A stretch of 33,864 nt of DNA, from positions 1 to 33,864 of the forward strand of contig NZ_JAMPKJ010000063.1 of NCBI RefSeq assembly GCF_039962115.1, read 5' to 3'. The notes below the pieces were generated by a model. It was not told where the DNA came from. It ran no database searches and was given only the letters and a program-made list of their open reading frames with translations. The first letter of the stretch is position 1; every line of letters begins with the position of its first letter. This document shows positions 24,075-32,114 of this stretch, in pieces. This DNA is from Funiculus sociatus GB2-C1 (lineage in GTDB: Bacteria; Cyanobacteriota; Cyanobacteriia; Cyanobacteriales; FACHB-T130). The position numbers and the translations under genes are program-made.

Positions 24075-24121
24075 ACCTACACCGCCTCATCAAAACCAAC
24101 GTCTCAAATAGCGGCAAAGCT

Positions 24122-24547
24122 TTACCATCGGGTGTTTTCTTGGTCAGCCGGATCGCCATAGGGATCTTCGCTGGCGGGGCGAACATCACCAAACTGCCCG
24201 TAGGGATCTTGATCCGCCGGATCGCCGTAGGGATCTTGGCTGGCTGGGATAACATTGCCGAACTGTCCGTAGGGATCTTGATCCGCTGGATCGCCATAAG
24301 GATCTTGGCTGGCTGGGATAACATTGCCGAACTGTCCGTAGGGATCTTGATCTGCTGGATCGCCATAAGGATCTTGGCTGGCTGGGATAACATTGCCAAA
24401 CTGATCCTGATAACTATCCTGATATGCCGGATCGCCGTAGGGATCTTCGCTAGCTGGACGTACCCGTTGATCGTAGTTTTCTACGTTTTGCTCATCGTTA
24501 GAGTCAGTAAAGACCTCGGTCAGCTTTCGGAAAAATCCATCTACCAT
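24122..24547 (-). CDS. Acidic repeat protein with 23-residue DPYGDPADQ repeats
   Basis: A 141-residue, disordered-looking protein. Residues 1-28 (VDGFFRKLTEVFTDSNDEQN) form a short amphipathic head; from about 29 on it is built of about five copies of a 23-residue unit with core PASQDPYGDPADQDPYG. It is strongly acidic, with no Cys and no membrane segment. AAGGAG lies eight bases upstream of the ATG on the minus strand, which picks this frame among three open ones. The unit length, a multiple of three, keeps other frames open, so those are artefacts. Function unknown; such proteins are often hydration or stress related, which is inference only. Confidence 0.8.
   Translation of the reverse strand: MVDGFFRKLTEVFTDSNDEQNVENYDQRVRPASEDPYGDPAYQDSYQDQFGNVIPASQDPYGDPADQDPYGQFGNVIPASQDPYGDPADQDPYGQFGNVIPASQDPYGDPADQDPYGQFGDVRPASEDPYGDPADQENTRW
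24158..24466 (-). repeat. 69-bp tandem repeat within the acidic protein gene
   Basis: The word AACATTGCC recurs at 24251, 24320 and 24389, an exact 69-base period. The inner three copies are nearly identical; the outer ones are diverged (PASEDPYGDPAYQ and GDVRPASED). The pattern is typical of slippage or unequal crossing-over. Confidence 0.9.
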
Positions 24548-24697
24548 GATCTATCTCCTTTCTCAAATTGTTGTGGAACGGGTGTGTAGAGGATATAAAC
24601 CTATTCCACAACGCCGTTATGTTTCTGAATGTTTCTCGTTACCTTTCGGGCATTAGGCGCGATGCGATCGCGCTTTCCAATCTCAAAGTATTAGGGT

Positions 24698-25210
24698 TTA
24701 CTGTGCTGGGGCTGGAATTGGTGGGGCTGAAGCTGCACCCGCCAGATCCGTGAGATCCCGGCCTGTGGCGCTGCCGTTATAGCCTTGGAAGTCACGGTAC
24801 TGTCGCGCCTCCGCCTCCGGAACTTGAATCCCTTCAGGTGGCGGTGTTACCCAGTGAGCGCGATTCTGGGCATCGCGATAATAAATGCGCCCGTTCTTGG
24901 AAAGGTAATATTGCCCCTCGGGCCCTTGCTCTTGCTTGTTCTTATGCTTGTTGTAGAGATAGTAGAGTGCGGCTGCTCCCGCCAAAATCGCCACTTTCTG
25001 ACCCGTTGACAATCCTTTTTTCTTCGCTTGGGGTTGGTTTGCAGGTGGAGGATTGTTAACAGTGCCAACACGGGTATCGTCAATAGGTGGAGGTGGGGCA
25101 GAACTCTGCGATTGTCCGCAGGCACCTATAAACGGAACCATAAGCAGCACTGAAAGCAGCAGCGCCATTGAGCGGGAAAATCTTTTACGCTGTCGGTCAA
25201 TTTTATTCAT
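24698..25210 (-). CDS. Putative lipoprotein with an internal hydrophobic segment
   Basis: A 170-residue protein. The signal peptide has a basic start (RQRKRFSR), a Leu-rich core and a lipobox IGAC with C31 as the lipid site. Then comes a Pro-rich linker (SAPPPPIDD), a basic hydrophobic segment (KVAILAGAAALYYLYNKHK, about 72-90) and a C-terminal domain with YYLSKNGRIYYRDAQNRAHW, ending in Pro/Ala repeats. No family is named. A GGAGGACAGGA stretch precedes the ATG. It is likely anchored to a membrane facing the periplasm; role unknown. Confidence 0.83.
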   Translation of the reverse strand: MNKIDRQRKRFSRSMALLLSVLLMVPFIGACGQSQSSAPPPPIDDTRVGTVNNPPPANQPQAKKKGLSTGQKVAILAGAAALYYLYNKHKNKQEQGPEGQYYLSKNGRIYYRDAQNRAHWVTPPPEGIQVPEAEARQYRDFQGYNGSATGRDLTDLAGAASAPPIPAPAQ

Positions 25211-25793
25211 TGAATTTCCTGTCCTCCCTCTGTTACAGGACGTTTTTTCCTAAAGTGATTTACGAACCTGCGCTGTTGTCAAAGCACATTGCTATTTAAT
25301 TAATTTGCACAAGCGCCTTGGAAACAATGGTTTTGTAAATGATGTAGAACACCACAATTACACCCTTATTGTTTTCATTTAATAATGAGCAAATTTCTGA
25401 ATAATTCCCTACAGCTTCAGATAGAAGTTTTATAAGTTACTTCATTCCAGAGGAATACTCACAAAGATGAGCCATAAATTATGGAAATATTTAATAGGTA
25501 GCAATACAAATAAAAGGCTTAGCTTATCTTCGAGGTGAAAGCTGAGTTTAAAAGATGCGATCGCTATCTATAAGGCAATACAGTCCAATTAAGAATAGTT
25601 ACAAGCTTTCGATTTTTAACTTCTTCGTGAACCGTACTGATTTATAGCAGTCCTAAATGATTCTTGAAGGCAAAATCCCCGACTTCTTAGAAAAGTCGGG
25701 GATCTCAAGGGTTGGCTCACAACTGTGCCGAGGATTGTTACATCAGGAGCCAGCCGATCTATTGGCTCATTATCCCCAGCCTGTAGTTCGTTT
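25211..25793. other. Long intergenic region, no gene seen
   Basis: About 580 bases, AT-rich from 25270 to 25620, without a credible ORF. It contains one HIP1 site near 25557 and the MITE-like palindromic element at 25644-25724. The promoter of the lipoprotein gene should lie at its left end. Confidence 0.5.
25644..25724. mobile_element. MITE-like palindromic element, copy A
   Basis: It begins TATAGCAGTCCTAAATGATT, then carries a perfect 11-bp stem ATCCCCGACTT/AAGTCGGGGAT (25675-25685, 25693-25703), and ends with GGCTCACAACT. The reverse complement of 27841-27915 aligns along the whole length. The first 20 bases also match the ends of the element at 13555. Confidence 0.65.
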
Positions 25794-26438
25794 CTAAGGC
25801 GACAGGCGCTCAATTACCCAGCTACCATCATCGCGAAGCTGGTAAAACAAGCGATCGTGCAGGCGACTCGGACGACCCTGCCAAAATTCGATCCCTGTTG
25901 GGATCACTCGATAGCCTCCCCAGTGCTGTGGTCTGGGAATCTCCTGGTTTTCAAATTTCCCTTTCAATTCTTCTAACCGTTGCTCAAGCACCTCGCGGCT
26001 GTCGATGACTTGACTTTGGTGCGAAGCCCAAGCACCCAGCTGACTTAAGAGCGGACGGCTGTGAAAATAGGTATCAGACTCTTCATCTGAAACCTTCTCT
26101 ACCCGCCCTTCAATCCGCACCTGGCGTTCCAGTTCCGCCCACCAAAAAACTAACGATGCCCACGGATTTTCCTGAAGTTGCTGTGCTTTGTGACTCTCGT
26201 AATTACTGTAGAAGACGAAGCCTCGTTCGTCGAAGTCCTTGAGTAACACCATTCTGGCGCTTGGGTTGCCAACAGCCGTCGCCGTGGCAAGAGTCATCGC
26301 ATTGGGTTCAGGCAGTTGGGCTTCTCGTGCCTGGTCAAACCACTTGCGAAATTGTTTGAAGGGATTGGGGTCAGCATCAGCTCGCTCAAGCCCGGATCTT
26401 TTGTAATCTTTACGCAGATCCGCTACACTTATATCCAT
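25794..26438 (-). CDS. pdxH: Pyridoxamine 5'-phosphate oxidase
   Basis: A 214-residue FMN-dependent enzyme oxidising pyridoxine or pyridoxamine 5'-phosphate to pyridoxal 5'-phosphate (vitamin B6 salvage), a cytosolic dimer. Hallmarks are [30 protein letters not shown] (FMN phosphate region), [31 protein letters not shown], and the C-terminal [23 protein letters not shown] (split here: GGYRVIP, EFWQG, RLHDR) ending ERLSP. Full length and intact. GAGAAA precedes the ATG. It is divergent from the AI-2E-type permease gene, with a perfect dyad in the shared upstream region. Confidence 0.97.
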   Translation of the reverse strand: MDISVADLRKDYKRSGLERADADPNPFKQFRKWFDQAREAQLPEPNAMTLATATAVGNPSARMVLLKDFDERGFVFYSNYESHKAQQLQENPWASLVFWWAELERQVRIEGRVEKVSDEESDTYFHSRPLLSQLGAWASHQSQVIDSREVLEQRLEELKGKFENQEIPRPQHWGGYRVIPTGIEFWQGRPSRLHDRLFYQLRDDGSWVIERLSP

Positions 26439-26535
26439 TTTGGTTTCTCAATTAACTTCATTTCCTAATAGGTATTTTCTCGCAGCCCTTGACTCCAATT
26501 TTTTACCTTTTAAAAAAGATACCAATTTGCCGATA

Positions 26536-26554
26536 AGTCTATAAACTATAGACT
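26536..26554. promoter_or_regulatory. Perfect dyad in the pdxH / permease divergent region
   Basis: AGTCTATA-AAC-TATAGACT has perfect 8-bp arms and a 3-base spacer, about 100 bases upstream of pdxH and 80 upstream of the permease start. It also contains TATA-like words, so it may overlap a promoter -10. The binding protein is unknown. Confidence 0.5.
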
Positions 26555-26634
26555 GTCGATACCTCAGAGTCTAATATCTAGGCAGCTCTGGTGATAAAAG
26601 TGCCTCAGTGTGCAAATGCTACAGGTTTTTTCCC

Positions 26635-27717
26635 ATGCGCCGTTCAGCCAATCTTCAACGCCTCCTACTTTTGGGTCTGAGCGGCCCAATCATCGCCCTA
26701 AATATCTGGGTTCTGTCCCAGATATTTCGCTATTTTGAGCATTTATTCGCAGTGCTAACCATCGCGGCGATTTTAGCGTTTTTACTCAACTATGCAGTCC
26801 GGATTTTCGAGCGGTTTCGGCTCAGTCGCGCTCAAGCGGTCATAGTCGTTTTGCTTTTGACTTTAACATTTTTGGCTGTCGTGGGCGTAACGCTGGTGCC
26901 AATTTTGGTTGATCAAAGCGTCCAACTGTTAAAAAATATACCAGATTGGTTACAAGAAAGTAATCAGAATTTAGATTATTTGGACACATGGGCAAAAAAT
27001 CGGCGTTTGCCACTGGATCTCAAAGGATTTAGCCATCGCGTCAGCGTTCGTGTTGAAAATCAAGTGCAAGCATTAGCTGGTCAGGCGTTTGGAGTTGCCT
27101 TGGGAACGGTGTCGGGATTAATAGATGTGGTGTTCGTGGTGGTTTTGGCATTTTATATGCTGCTTTATGGCGATCGCTTATGGTTCGGTGTGATTAATCT
27201 ATTACCATCTCAAATCGGGCTACCCTTAAGCGAATCTCTGCGGCTGAATTTTCAGAACTATTTTCTTACCCAACTCATTCTAGGGTTATTCATGGTAGCA
27301 ACACTGACCCCAATTTTTTTGATTTTGAAGATACCATATGCCCTATTGTTTGGCTTGCTAATTGGTGTTGCCGAATTGATTCCTTTTATCGGTGCTACTT
27401 TGGGAATTGGTTTAGTAACAATTCTGGTCATGCTGCAAGATTTTTGGTTAGCCATTCGCGTATTGAGTGCAGCTATCTTCATGCAGCAGATAAAAGATAA
27501 TTTCTTGGCTCCTAAATTGATGGGCGATTTTACCGGACTTAATCCAATTTGGATTTTCATTGCTTTATTGATGGGAGGTCAAATAGCTGGACTATTAGGT
27601 GTAATTTTATCAGTACCTCTTGCTGGAACTATTAAAGACACTATTGATACTATTCGCAGCTTGCGTCAGCCCCCAGTTGTAACGACCGAGGCATACACCG
27701 AACCCCAAGATACTTAA
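26635..27717 (+). CDS. AI-2E family permease (YdiK/PerM-like membrane protein)
   Basis: A 360-residue polytopic protein with about seven or eight membrane segments: LLLLGLSGPIIALNIWVLS, FAVLTIAAILAFLLNYAV, and AVIVVLLLTLTFLAVVGVTL at the N-terminus, a soluble middle (about 95-140), then several C-terminal helices including the conserved LLIGVAELIPFIGATLG. The C-terminal PLAGTIKDTID is typical. Family members include quorum-signal exporters, Na+/H+ antiporters and proteins of unknown role, so the substrate is open. A start at ATG 26635 is favoured over the GTG at 26608 because MRRSANLQRLL fits the family; the ribosome site is weak. Confidence 0.9.
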   Translation: MRRSANLQRLLLLGLSGPIIALNIWVLSQIFRYFEHLFAVLTIAAILAFLLNYAVRIFERFRLSRAQAVIVVLLLTLTFLAVVGVTLVPILVDQSVQLLKNIPDWLQESNQNLDYLDTWAKNRRLPLDLKGFSHRVSVRVENQVQALAGQAFGVALGTVSGLIDVVFVVVLAFYMLLYGDRLWFGVINLLPSQIGLPLSESLRLNFQNYFLTQLILGLFMVATLTPIFLILKIPYALLFGLLIGVAELIPFIGATLGIGLVTILVMLQDFWLAIRVLSAAIFMQQIKDNFLAPKLMGDFTGLNPIWIFIALLMGGQIAGLLGVILSVPLAGTIKDTIDTIRSLRQPPVVTTEAYTEPQDT

Positions 27718-27822
27718 ATGATGGGATGTATAAAAAATAATCAAAGTCTAGCAATCTTAATCTATTTATAAAACTCTCTTTCTTCTCTTCCTCTGTGTCT
27801 GGGAGGTGTTCCAAAAAAGGTA

Positions 27823-27921
27823 TATAGCAATCCTATTTGAGTTGTGAGCCAGCCCTTCGCCCTTCAGATACCCGACTTTAAGAAGTCGGGTATCTCGCCT
27901 TCACGAATCATTTAAGATTTC
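27823..27921. mobile_element. MITE-like palindromic element, copy B
   Basis: It begins TATAGCAATCCTATTTGAG, carries a perfect 13-bp stem AGATACCCGACTT/AAGTCGGGTATCT (27866-27878, 27883-27895) and ends GAATCATTTAAGATTTCC. Its reverse complement aligns with the element at 25644. It lies between the convergent permease and spermidine-synthase-like genes, where its stem may also end transcription. Confidence 0.65.
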
Positions 27922-27936
27922 CACAAAACGTCTTTA

Positions 27937-30249
27937 TCAAGTTCCAAAAGCACGTAAAACTCGAAAAATATTTGAAAAATCATCTGTCCACACAGGTACT
28001 TGTTTTGTTTGCGGAATCGGTTGCCAGCGCGAATCATTAATCAGATCGCCAAAATTTCTTTCATTATGGGCAAATAACACCCAATGAGAAGGCGATTTAC
28101 CGATTTCTCGCTCATATTCAGAAATATTCACTTCTTTCTGCCTCAGAGTGGATAATCCTAAATCTTGCGCTAAAGCACCTAAAACAGGCTCTAAGTTTAA
28201 AAATCTGTTAGAAATATTAATAACAATTAAACCGTCTTGTGTTAATTTGCTCAAGTAAAGCTGAATAGCTTCCCGCGTTATTAAGTGAATTGGGACTGAA
28301 TCAGAGCTAAAAGCATCCATGAAAATTAAATCATAGGTATTATCTGAAGCTTCTAAAAATCGCGAACGAGCATCGCCTAAAACAACAGATAATGGAGCTT
28401 TTGAATCTTTCAAAAATGTGAAATAACGAGTGTCGCGAGCCAGCTTTTCAACAGTGGGATCTATTTCGTAGAATGTCCATTGTTGCTCTGGTTCTGAATA
28501 AGCAGCAAGTGTCCCTACGCCTAATCCCAAAACGGCAACGCGAGAGGAATGTTTATTAGTATTAAAAAACTTAAATAATTGTCCAATTGGCCCACTGGGA
28601 TGAAAATAAGTTAAGGGTTCGTGGCGGCGTTCTGGTGTTAAACTTTGTTTTCCGTGCAAAATCCTGCCATGCAGCAGACTATGATAGTCTCCGCGTCTAT
28701 CATTTAAGACGCGGTAAACACCGAAAAAACTGCGTTCTGTGTCGAGTACACCACCCAGGCTTCCTATAGAAAATTGACTGATAAGGAAAATTAAAAATAA
28801 GCCGATTATAAGGCGAATGGGGTGTAAATTGAAAGAGTAAAATATAATAATAAGTAGGCTAAACGCCAGAAAATTTCCTATCAAATTGCTAGTTAAATGA
28901 TTTCCCGAAAACCCGACGAGTAAAGTGCCAATTAAAAGACCGAGGCTAATAGGGAAGGTGAAGCGCCGCTGTAAGCTGGAGAAAGAATCGTCTGCATCTT
29001 TTGGAGTTTGCCATAGTAGCAAACTGAGGATCATAATCAGAGGGTACTCTAAGACAGATTGAAACAGCAACGGGGCTGCGATCGCGTTGAACAATCCGCC
29101 AAGTACGCCCCCAACAGAAATCCATAAATAAAAGTTAGTTAAATACTTCGTACTAGGGCGACTTCTAGCCAATTCTCCATGAAAAACACAAGCAGCCACA
29201 AAAAATCCCAGCAAATGCAAGGGAAATAAAACCCAAATCGGCTGCATTACTTGAATCAAAAATAAAATAGTTAGTACAGTTAAAAATACAGGCAAAATTG
29301 CCCCAAAAAGATTGTGCGGTAGTCTTGGTTTTCGGGCGAAAGTCAAAATAAAAGTTAACAGATAAATTGCTAAGGGAATAGCCCACAAAAGCGGAATTGC
29401 GGCAATGTCTGTTGTTAGATAGGTCGTGACTCCTAAAAGTAAGCTGGAAGGCAGAAAAGAAAGTAATACCCACTGAGTTTGTTGTTGAATAGTGGGAGGT
29501 AGGAAAGAGTTAGGAGTTATGAATTTTGAGTTTTGAGCTAAATTATTTAACTCTTCCTCTTCACTTTTACCTTTTTCTGTTCCCCATCCCCTCCACGGGG
29601 GGAAAGATAAGGGTATTTTATTGCTGATGGGTTGGGGGGATGGTCTGTCACCTTCTTCAGGTGATCGCCACAAGAATACTGCACAAACTAGCGTTGATAA
29701 AGCCAGTAATCCGTAAGCAATCGCCCATAACCAACTTTGCTGTGTTAAAGAAAAATTTGGCTCAATTAAGATAGGGTAACTCAGAACTCCTAACATACTG
29801 CCAAGGTTACTGGCAGTATATAGAAAATAAGGGTCGGAACTGGCTGGATGTCCTGTATCAGCAAACCATTTTTGCACTAGAGGTGCAGAAGTAGCAACAA
29901 CAAAAAATGGTAATCCGACAGAGAAAAGCAGCAAAGCTAATAACCAAGGAATAGGATTAGCCTCTTGAGGAGGAACCCAACTCTTAGCCACAGAAATCGG
30001 TAAAAATCCGAGCGGAACTAAGAGTAAAATACTATGAATGATGGCTTGGCGACGAACGCTAAACCAACTTGTTGTTAGGTGGGAGTATCCATAACCAAGC
30101 AATAAAGCGGCTTGGAAAAAAAATAAACAAGTGTTCCATACTGAGGGGGCACCGCCTAATAAAGGTAGAATCATTTTTGCTACCATCAACTGCACCCAGA
30201 AAAGTAGAAAAGCACTGATAAAAAGGGTAAAAGAAAAAAGAAATATCAT
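27937..30249 (-). CDS. Polytopic membrane protein fused to a spermidine-synthase-like domain
   Basis: A 770-residue protein. Residues 1-510 contain many hydrophobic segments (for example FLLFWVQLMVAKMILPLLGG and FFFQAALLLGYGY). Residues about 540-770 form a class I methyltransferase/spermidine-synthase-like domain: AVLGLGVGTLAAY, YEIDP, VVLGDARSRF and DAFSSDSVP. The canonical aspartates of true spermidine synthases cannot be confirmed, so aminopropyl transfer is not claimed. Residues about 196-246 are a low-complexity, Ser/Pro-rich insert that looks like translated intergenic repeats. A short GGAG precedes the ATG. Fusions of this layout are widespread in bacteria and uncharacterised. Confidence 0.88.
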   Translation of the reverse strand: MIFLFSFTLFISAFLLFWVQLMVAKMILPLLGGAPSVWNTCLFFFQAALLLGYGYSHLTTSWFSVRRQAIIHSILLLVPLGFLPISVAKSWVPPQEANPIPWLLALLLFSVGLPFFVVATSAPLVQKWFADTGHPASSDPYFLYTASNLGSMLGVLSYPILIEPNFSLTQQSWLWAIAYGLLALSTLVCAVFLWRSPEEGDRPSPQPISNKIPLSFPPWRGWGTEKGKSEEEELNNLAQNSKFITPNSFLPPTIQQQTQWVLLSFLPSSLLLGVTTYLTTDIAAIPLLWAIPLAIYLLTFILTFARKPRLPHNLFGAILPVFLTVLTILFLIQVMQPIWVLFPLHLLGFFVAACVFHGELARSRPSTKYLTNFYLWISVGGVLGGLFNAIAAPLLFQSVLEYPLIMILSLLLWQTPKDADDSFSSLQRRFTFPISLGLLIGTLLVGFSGNHLTSNLIGNFLAFSLLIIIFYSFNLHPIRLIIGLFLIFLISQFSIGSLGGVLDTERSFFGVYRVLNDRRGDYHSLLHGRILHGKQSLTPERRHEPLTYFHPSGPIGQLFKFFNTNKHSSRVAVLGLGVGTLAAYSEPEQQWTFYEIDPTVEKLARDTRYFTFLKDSKAPLSVVLGDARSRFLEASDNTYDLIFMDAFSSDSVPIHLITREAIQLYLSKLTQDGLIVINISNRFLNLEPVLGALAQDLGLSTLRQKEVNISEYEREIGKSPSHWVLFAHNERNFGDLINDSRWQPIPQTKQVPVWTDDFSNIFRVLRAFGT
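29505..29660 (-). repeat. Repeat-derived insert inside the 770-residue membrane protein gene
   Basis: The plus strand reads TTTTGAGTTTTGAGC, a Glu-coding TCTTCCTCTTCACTT tract and CCCCTCCACGGGGGGAAAG, sequences typical of intergenic repeats in cyanobacteria. In the minus-strand frame they encode PPWRGWGTEKGK and NSKFITPNS. The frame is kept and the insert falls in a predicted loop between membrane segments. Confidence 0.6.
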
Positions 30250-30338
30250 GTCTCCAAACGAAGTATTGAAAAGTGTTTCAGACGCGATTAAGTACGTTTA
30301 TAGAAGAAAAGTCCGCGACCCAAGGAAATAACTCTGTC

Positions 30339-30728
30339 CTATCGCTTGTCTTTAATGTAAATAATTTTGAGATACTTTGCATCTGCATCTTGTTTCTTTT
30401 TTCCAAGGAGTCCTATGATAAAATCACTAGGTTCGTCCTCTTCAAATTCATCGGGACTCACATAGCTAAGCATATCAGGATGATCTCCTGTAACAACCCA
30501 GCCTGGACAATTTAGGAGGTTGATAACTATAAAATTTCCACTACAACTGCCATAATAAACTGGCCCCCACTCTGACATAATCGCTTTTGCCTGAGTTGCT
30601 AGATCCTGTTGGGGTTCTGTGAGAATCAGACAAGTTCCATTTTCAAACAGAACCCAGGTTTTCTGTTCGCATTGAATAATAGTTTGCCACGTATTGATCA
30701 GAGACGCTATGTTTTTTGGCTCGCTCAT
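30339..30728 (-). CDS. Hypothetical protein
   Basis: 129 residues from the ATG at 30728 (MSEPKNIASL); an upstream GTG at 30737 overlaps the AAGAGAG ribosome-like site and is less likely. It appears to be a soluble alpha/beta protein with WVLFENGTCLILTE, YYGSCSGNFIVIN and PGWVVTGDHPDML blocks and a charged C-terminus (GKKKQDADAKYLKIIYIKDK). Two Cys lie in the middle. I do not recognise a family. It lies on the same strand 90 bases upstream of the membrane/spermidine-synthase-like gene and could be co-transcribed with it. Confidence 0.75.
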   Translation of the reverse strand: MSEPKNIASLINTWQTIIQCEQKTWVLFENGTCLILTEPQQDLATQAKAIMSEWGPVYYGSCSGNFIVINLLNCPGWVVTGDHPDMLSYVSPDEFEEDEPSDFIIGLLGKKKQDADAKYLKIIYIKDKR

Positions 30729-30791
30729 GGTGTGCACTCTCTTGCAGTGAAATTGTCAGCATCTCTTCGTTTGAGTGCGATCGCGTCCTCG

Positions 30792-30902
30792 CTACTCCTT
30801 ATTCCCGACATCCCACATAACCCAAGAACGCAGTTCTCGCGTGTCTAGTTGAGGTGTTACGCGAGTACCACCGCTTCTTTCATCAATGTAACGCAGCTTA
30901 TG
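30792..30902 (-). pseudogene. Orphan C-terminal gene fragment
   Basis: An open 36-codon stretch on the minus strand ends in TAG at 30792-30794. It encodes KLRYIDERSGGTRVTPQLD and then TRELRSWVMWDVGNKE. The composition is fully protein-like, but no start codon lies in frame before the stop at 30903. It directly follows the stop of the decayed monooxygenase frame, so it looks like the tail of a gene whose front has been deleted. No family is recognised with confidence. Confidence 0.5.
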
Positions 30903-31182
30903 CTAGCAACCGATAAAAGCCACCAATCCGTTCATTACATCAGTTTCCTCAATCTGGCCTGATGCCAAATATGCCTCTAGCAAAGCATCGTTTTTCCAAT
31001 CTTCAACAAAGGTAAAATCGGTCACATCATTACAATTTTGTAACAGTTCGTAACTGATGCAACCATTTTCTTTTCGCCTCGGCTCAATTTACTCCATAAG
31101 CGCCAATTTCACTTCTTCATTGTGTTGAGAAGGGCGACAACACGAGGCACTATGCAAACGGTTGTTTTAGATGCTAACTTTT
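30903..31182 (-). pseudogene. Decayed antibiotic-biosynthesis-monooxygenase (YgiN-like) gene
   Basis: The minus strand reads, in one frame, KTTVCIVPRVVALLNT, then after a one-base shift EEVKLALME, an in-frame TAA (31089-31091), and IEPRRKENGCISYELLQ, DVTDFTFVEDWKNDALLEAY, LASGQIEE. Joined, this matches the ABM/quinol-monooxygenase domain pattern (VVARVVALP, IEPTRxExGCIxYEL, FTFVExW, LEAHLAS). It has no start codon, one frameshift near 31110-31140, one nonsense codon and a shortened end. An AGGAG remains at 31188-31192. A clear pseudogene of a small heme-free monooxygenase or stress protein. Confidence 0.75.
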
Positions 31183-31364
31183 TTATTCTCCTGTTTAAAG
31201 AAAGCTTTTTCAAGTTTTCCACAGACTCAGAATTCGCGGACTAGACAAGACAATGATTTTGGATTACTTAAGCGTAGAAGTCTGGCAGTTATCGCGTCTC
31301 TAGTTGATAACTAAGTATTGCACCTTAAAGTGCATTTCTAGCCAAAAGTCTACAAATCTATTAA

Positions 31365-32114
31365 TTATTTTATAAATTGTAAAGCGGGTTCTGGTTTCAT
31401 ATCAAAACCTTCCAGAAATCCTCGTCGGGCGTGCGATCGCATATTCTTATCGCACAATTCCATCAAACAAACCAATTCATCCCCTTTATAATACTCCGGA
31501 TTGCGCTGTAAAAAGTAATTTATATCCGGTTTATTGGTAAATCCCTCCTTAATCTCAGCCCAGCTTCCTCGCAAATGTCCCTGCGACGTGGGGAATCTAA
31601 TTAATCCAGTTTGGGGATTGTAGTAGTTGCCGAATTTTCTCTTAGCTAGGTAATCCATCAACGCCTGATACTTTTCTGGCGTGGGATATCGCCAAGTTGG
31701 ATAAAAAGTTTTGGCAAATACTGGCAGGTAGCGATAAGTACGATAGCCCTTGACTATCAGAAACCAGTATAAAGGTTGTTCTGGGGCTTCGGCTTTAATC
31801 TGCCCAGCCAGACGACACCATGCCAAAGATAGGGTTTGCTCTCCCCAATATTCATGATTAATAATTGTATCACCGGAAAAAATAGCTTGTTGTGGTTCCT
31901 CAAATTCAAATTTAAGAACAGCTACTGTAGAAAAACCCTGAATTTTTTCAGTGTCATCTTTCAGGAGAATTACATAATCTTTTTGAGTTAAATCTTTGTA
32001 AAACATATCCCGATTTGTGCTATCATAATACTGACAATACAAATCATACATAGAATTAATTAAAGTTTCTGGGAGTTGGTTTAGGCGGAGAACTTCAGAT
32101 CTTAGCCGATTCAT
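31365..32114 (-). CDS. Hypothetical protein, acyltransferase-like (GNAT) in character
   Basis: A 249-residue soluble protein. The N-terminal half (LINSMYDLYCQYYDSTNRDM, DYVILLKDD, IQGFSTVAVL) has the start of a GNAT-like fold, followed by AIFSGDTIINHEYWGEQTL and YWFLIVKGYRTYRYLPVF. No acetyl-CoA loop (R/Q-x2-G-x-G/A) is evident, so catalysis is unsure. It is His/Tyr/Trp-rich with a conserved feel and of the usual length for this cyanobacterial hypothetical family. No ribosome site is visible before the ATG. Monocistronic on the minus strand. Confidence 0.75.
   Translation of the reverse strand: MNRLRSEVLRLNQLPETLINSMYDLYCQYYDSTNRDMFYKDLTQKDYVILLKDDTEKIQGFSTVAVLKFEFEEPQQAIFSGDTIINHEYWGEQTLSLAWCRLAGQIKAEAPEQPLYWFLIVKGYRTYRYLPVFAKTFYPTWRYPTPEKYQALMDYLAKRKFGNYYNPQTGLIRFPTSQGHLRGSWAEIKEGFTNKPDINYFLQRNPEYYKGDELVCLMELCDKNMRSHARRGFLEGFDMKPEPALQFIK

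Noticed and set aside
24158-24466. Regularly spaced repeats considered as a CRISPR array
   Set aside because: The repeats are directly tandem, with no unique spacers, and encode protein; no cas genes are in the window.
24140-24589. 149-codon plus-strand frame through the 69-bp repeats (repeated ILAGWDNIAELSVG)
   Set aside because: Kept open only because the repeat length is a multiple of three; the minus-strand frame has the ribosome site and a unique N-terminal head.
27937-30249. Calling the fused protein a true spermidine synthase (speE)
   Set aside because: Only the general Rossmann methyltransferase motifs are visible; the polyamine-site residues cannot be confirmed.
30131-30331. 66-codon plus-strand frame overlapping the start of the membrane/spermidine-synthase-like gene
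   Set aside because: Most of it is antisense to a well-supported gene and there is no convincing ribosome site; a short peptide from the ATG at 30249 cannot be excluded but is not supported.
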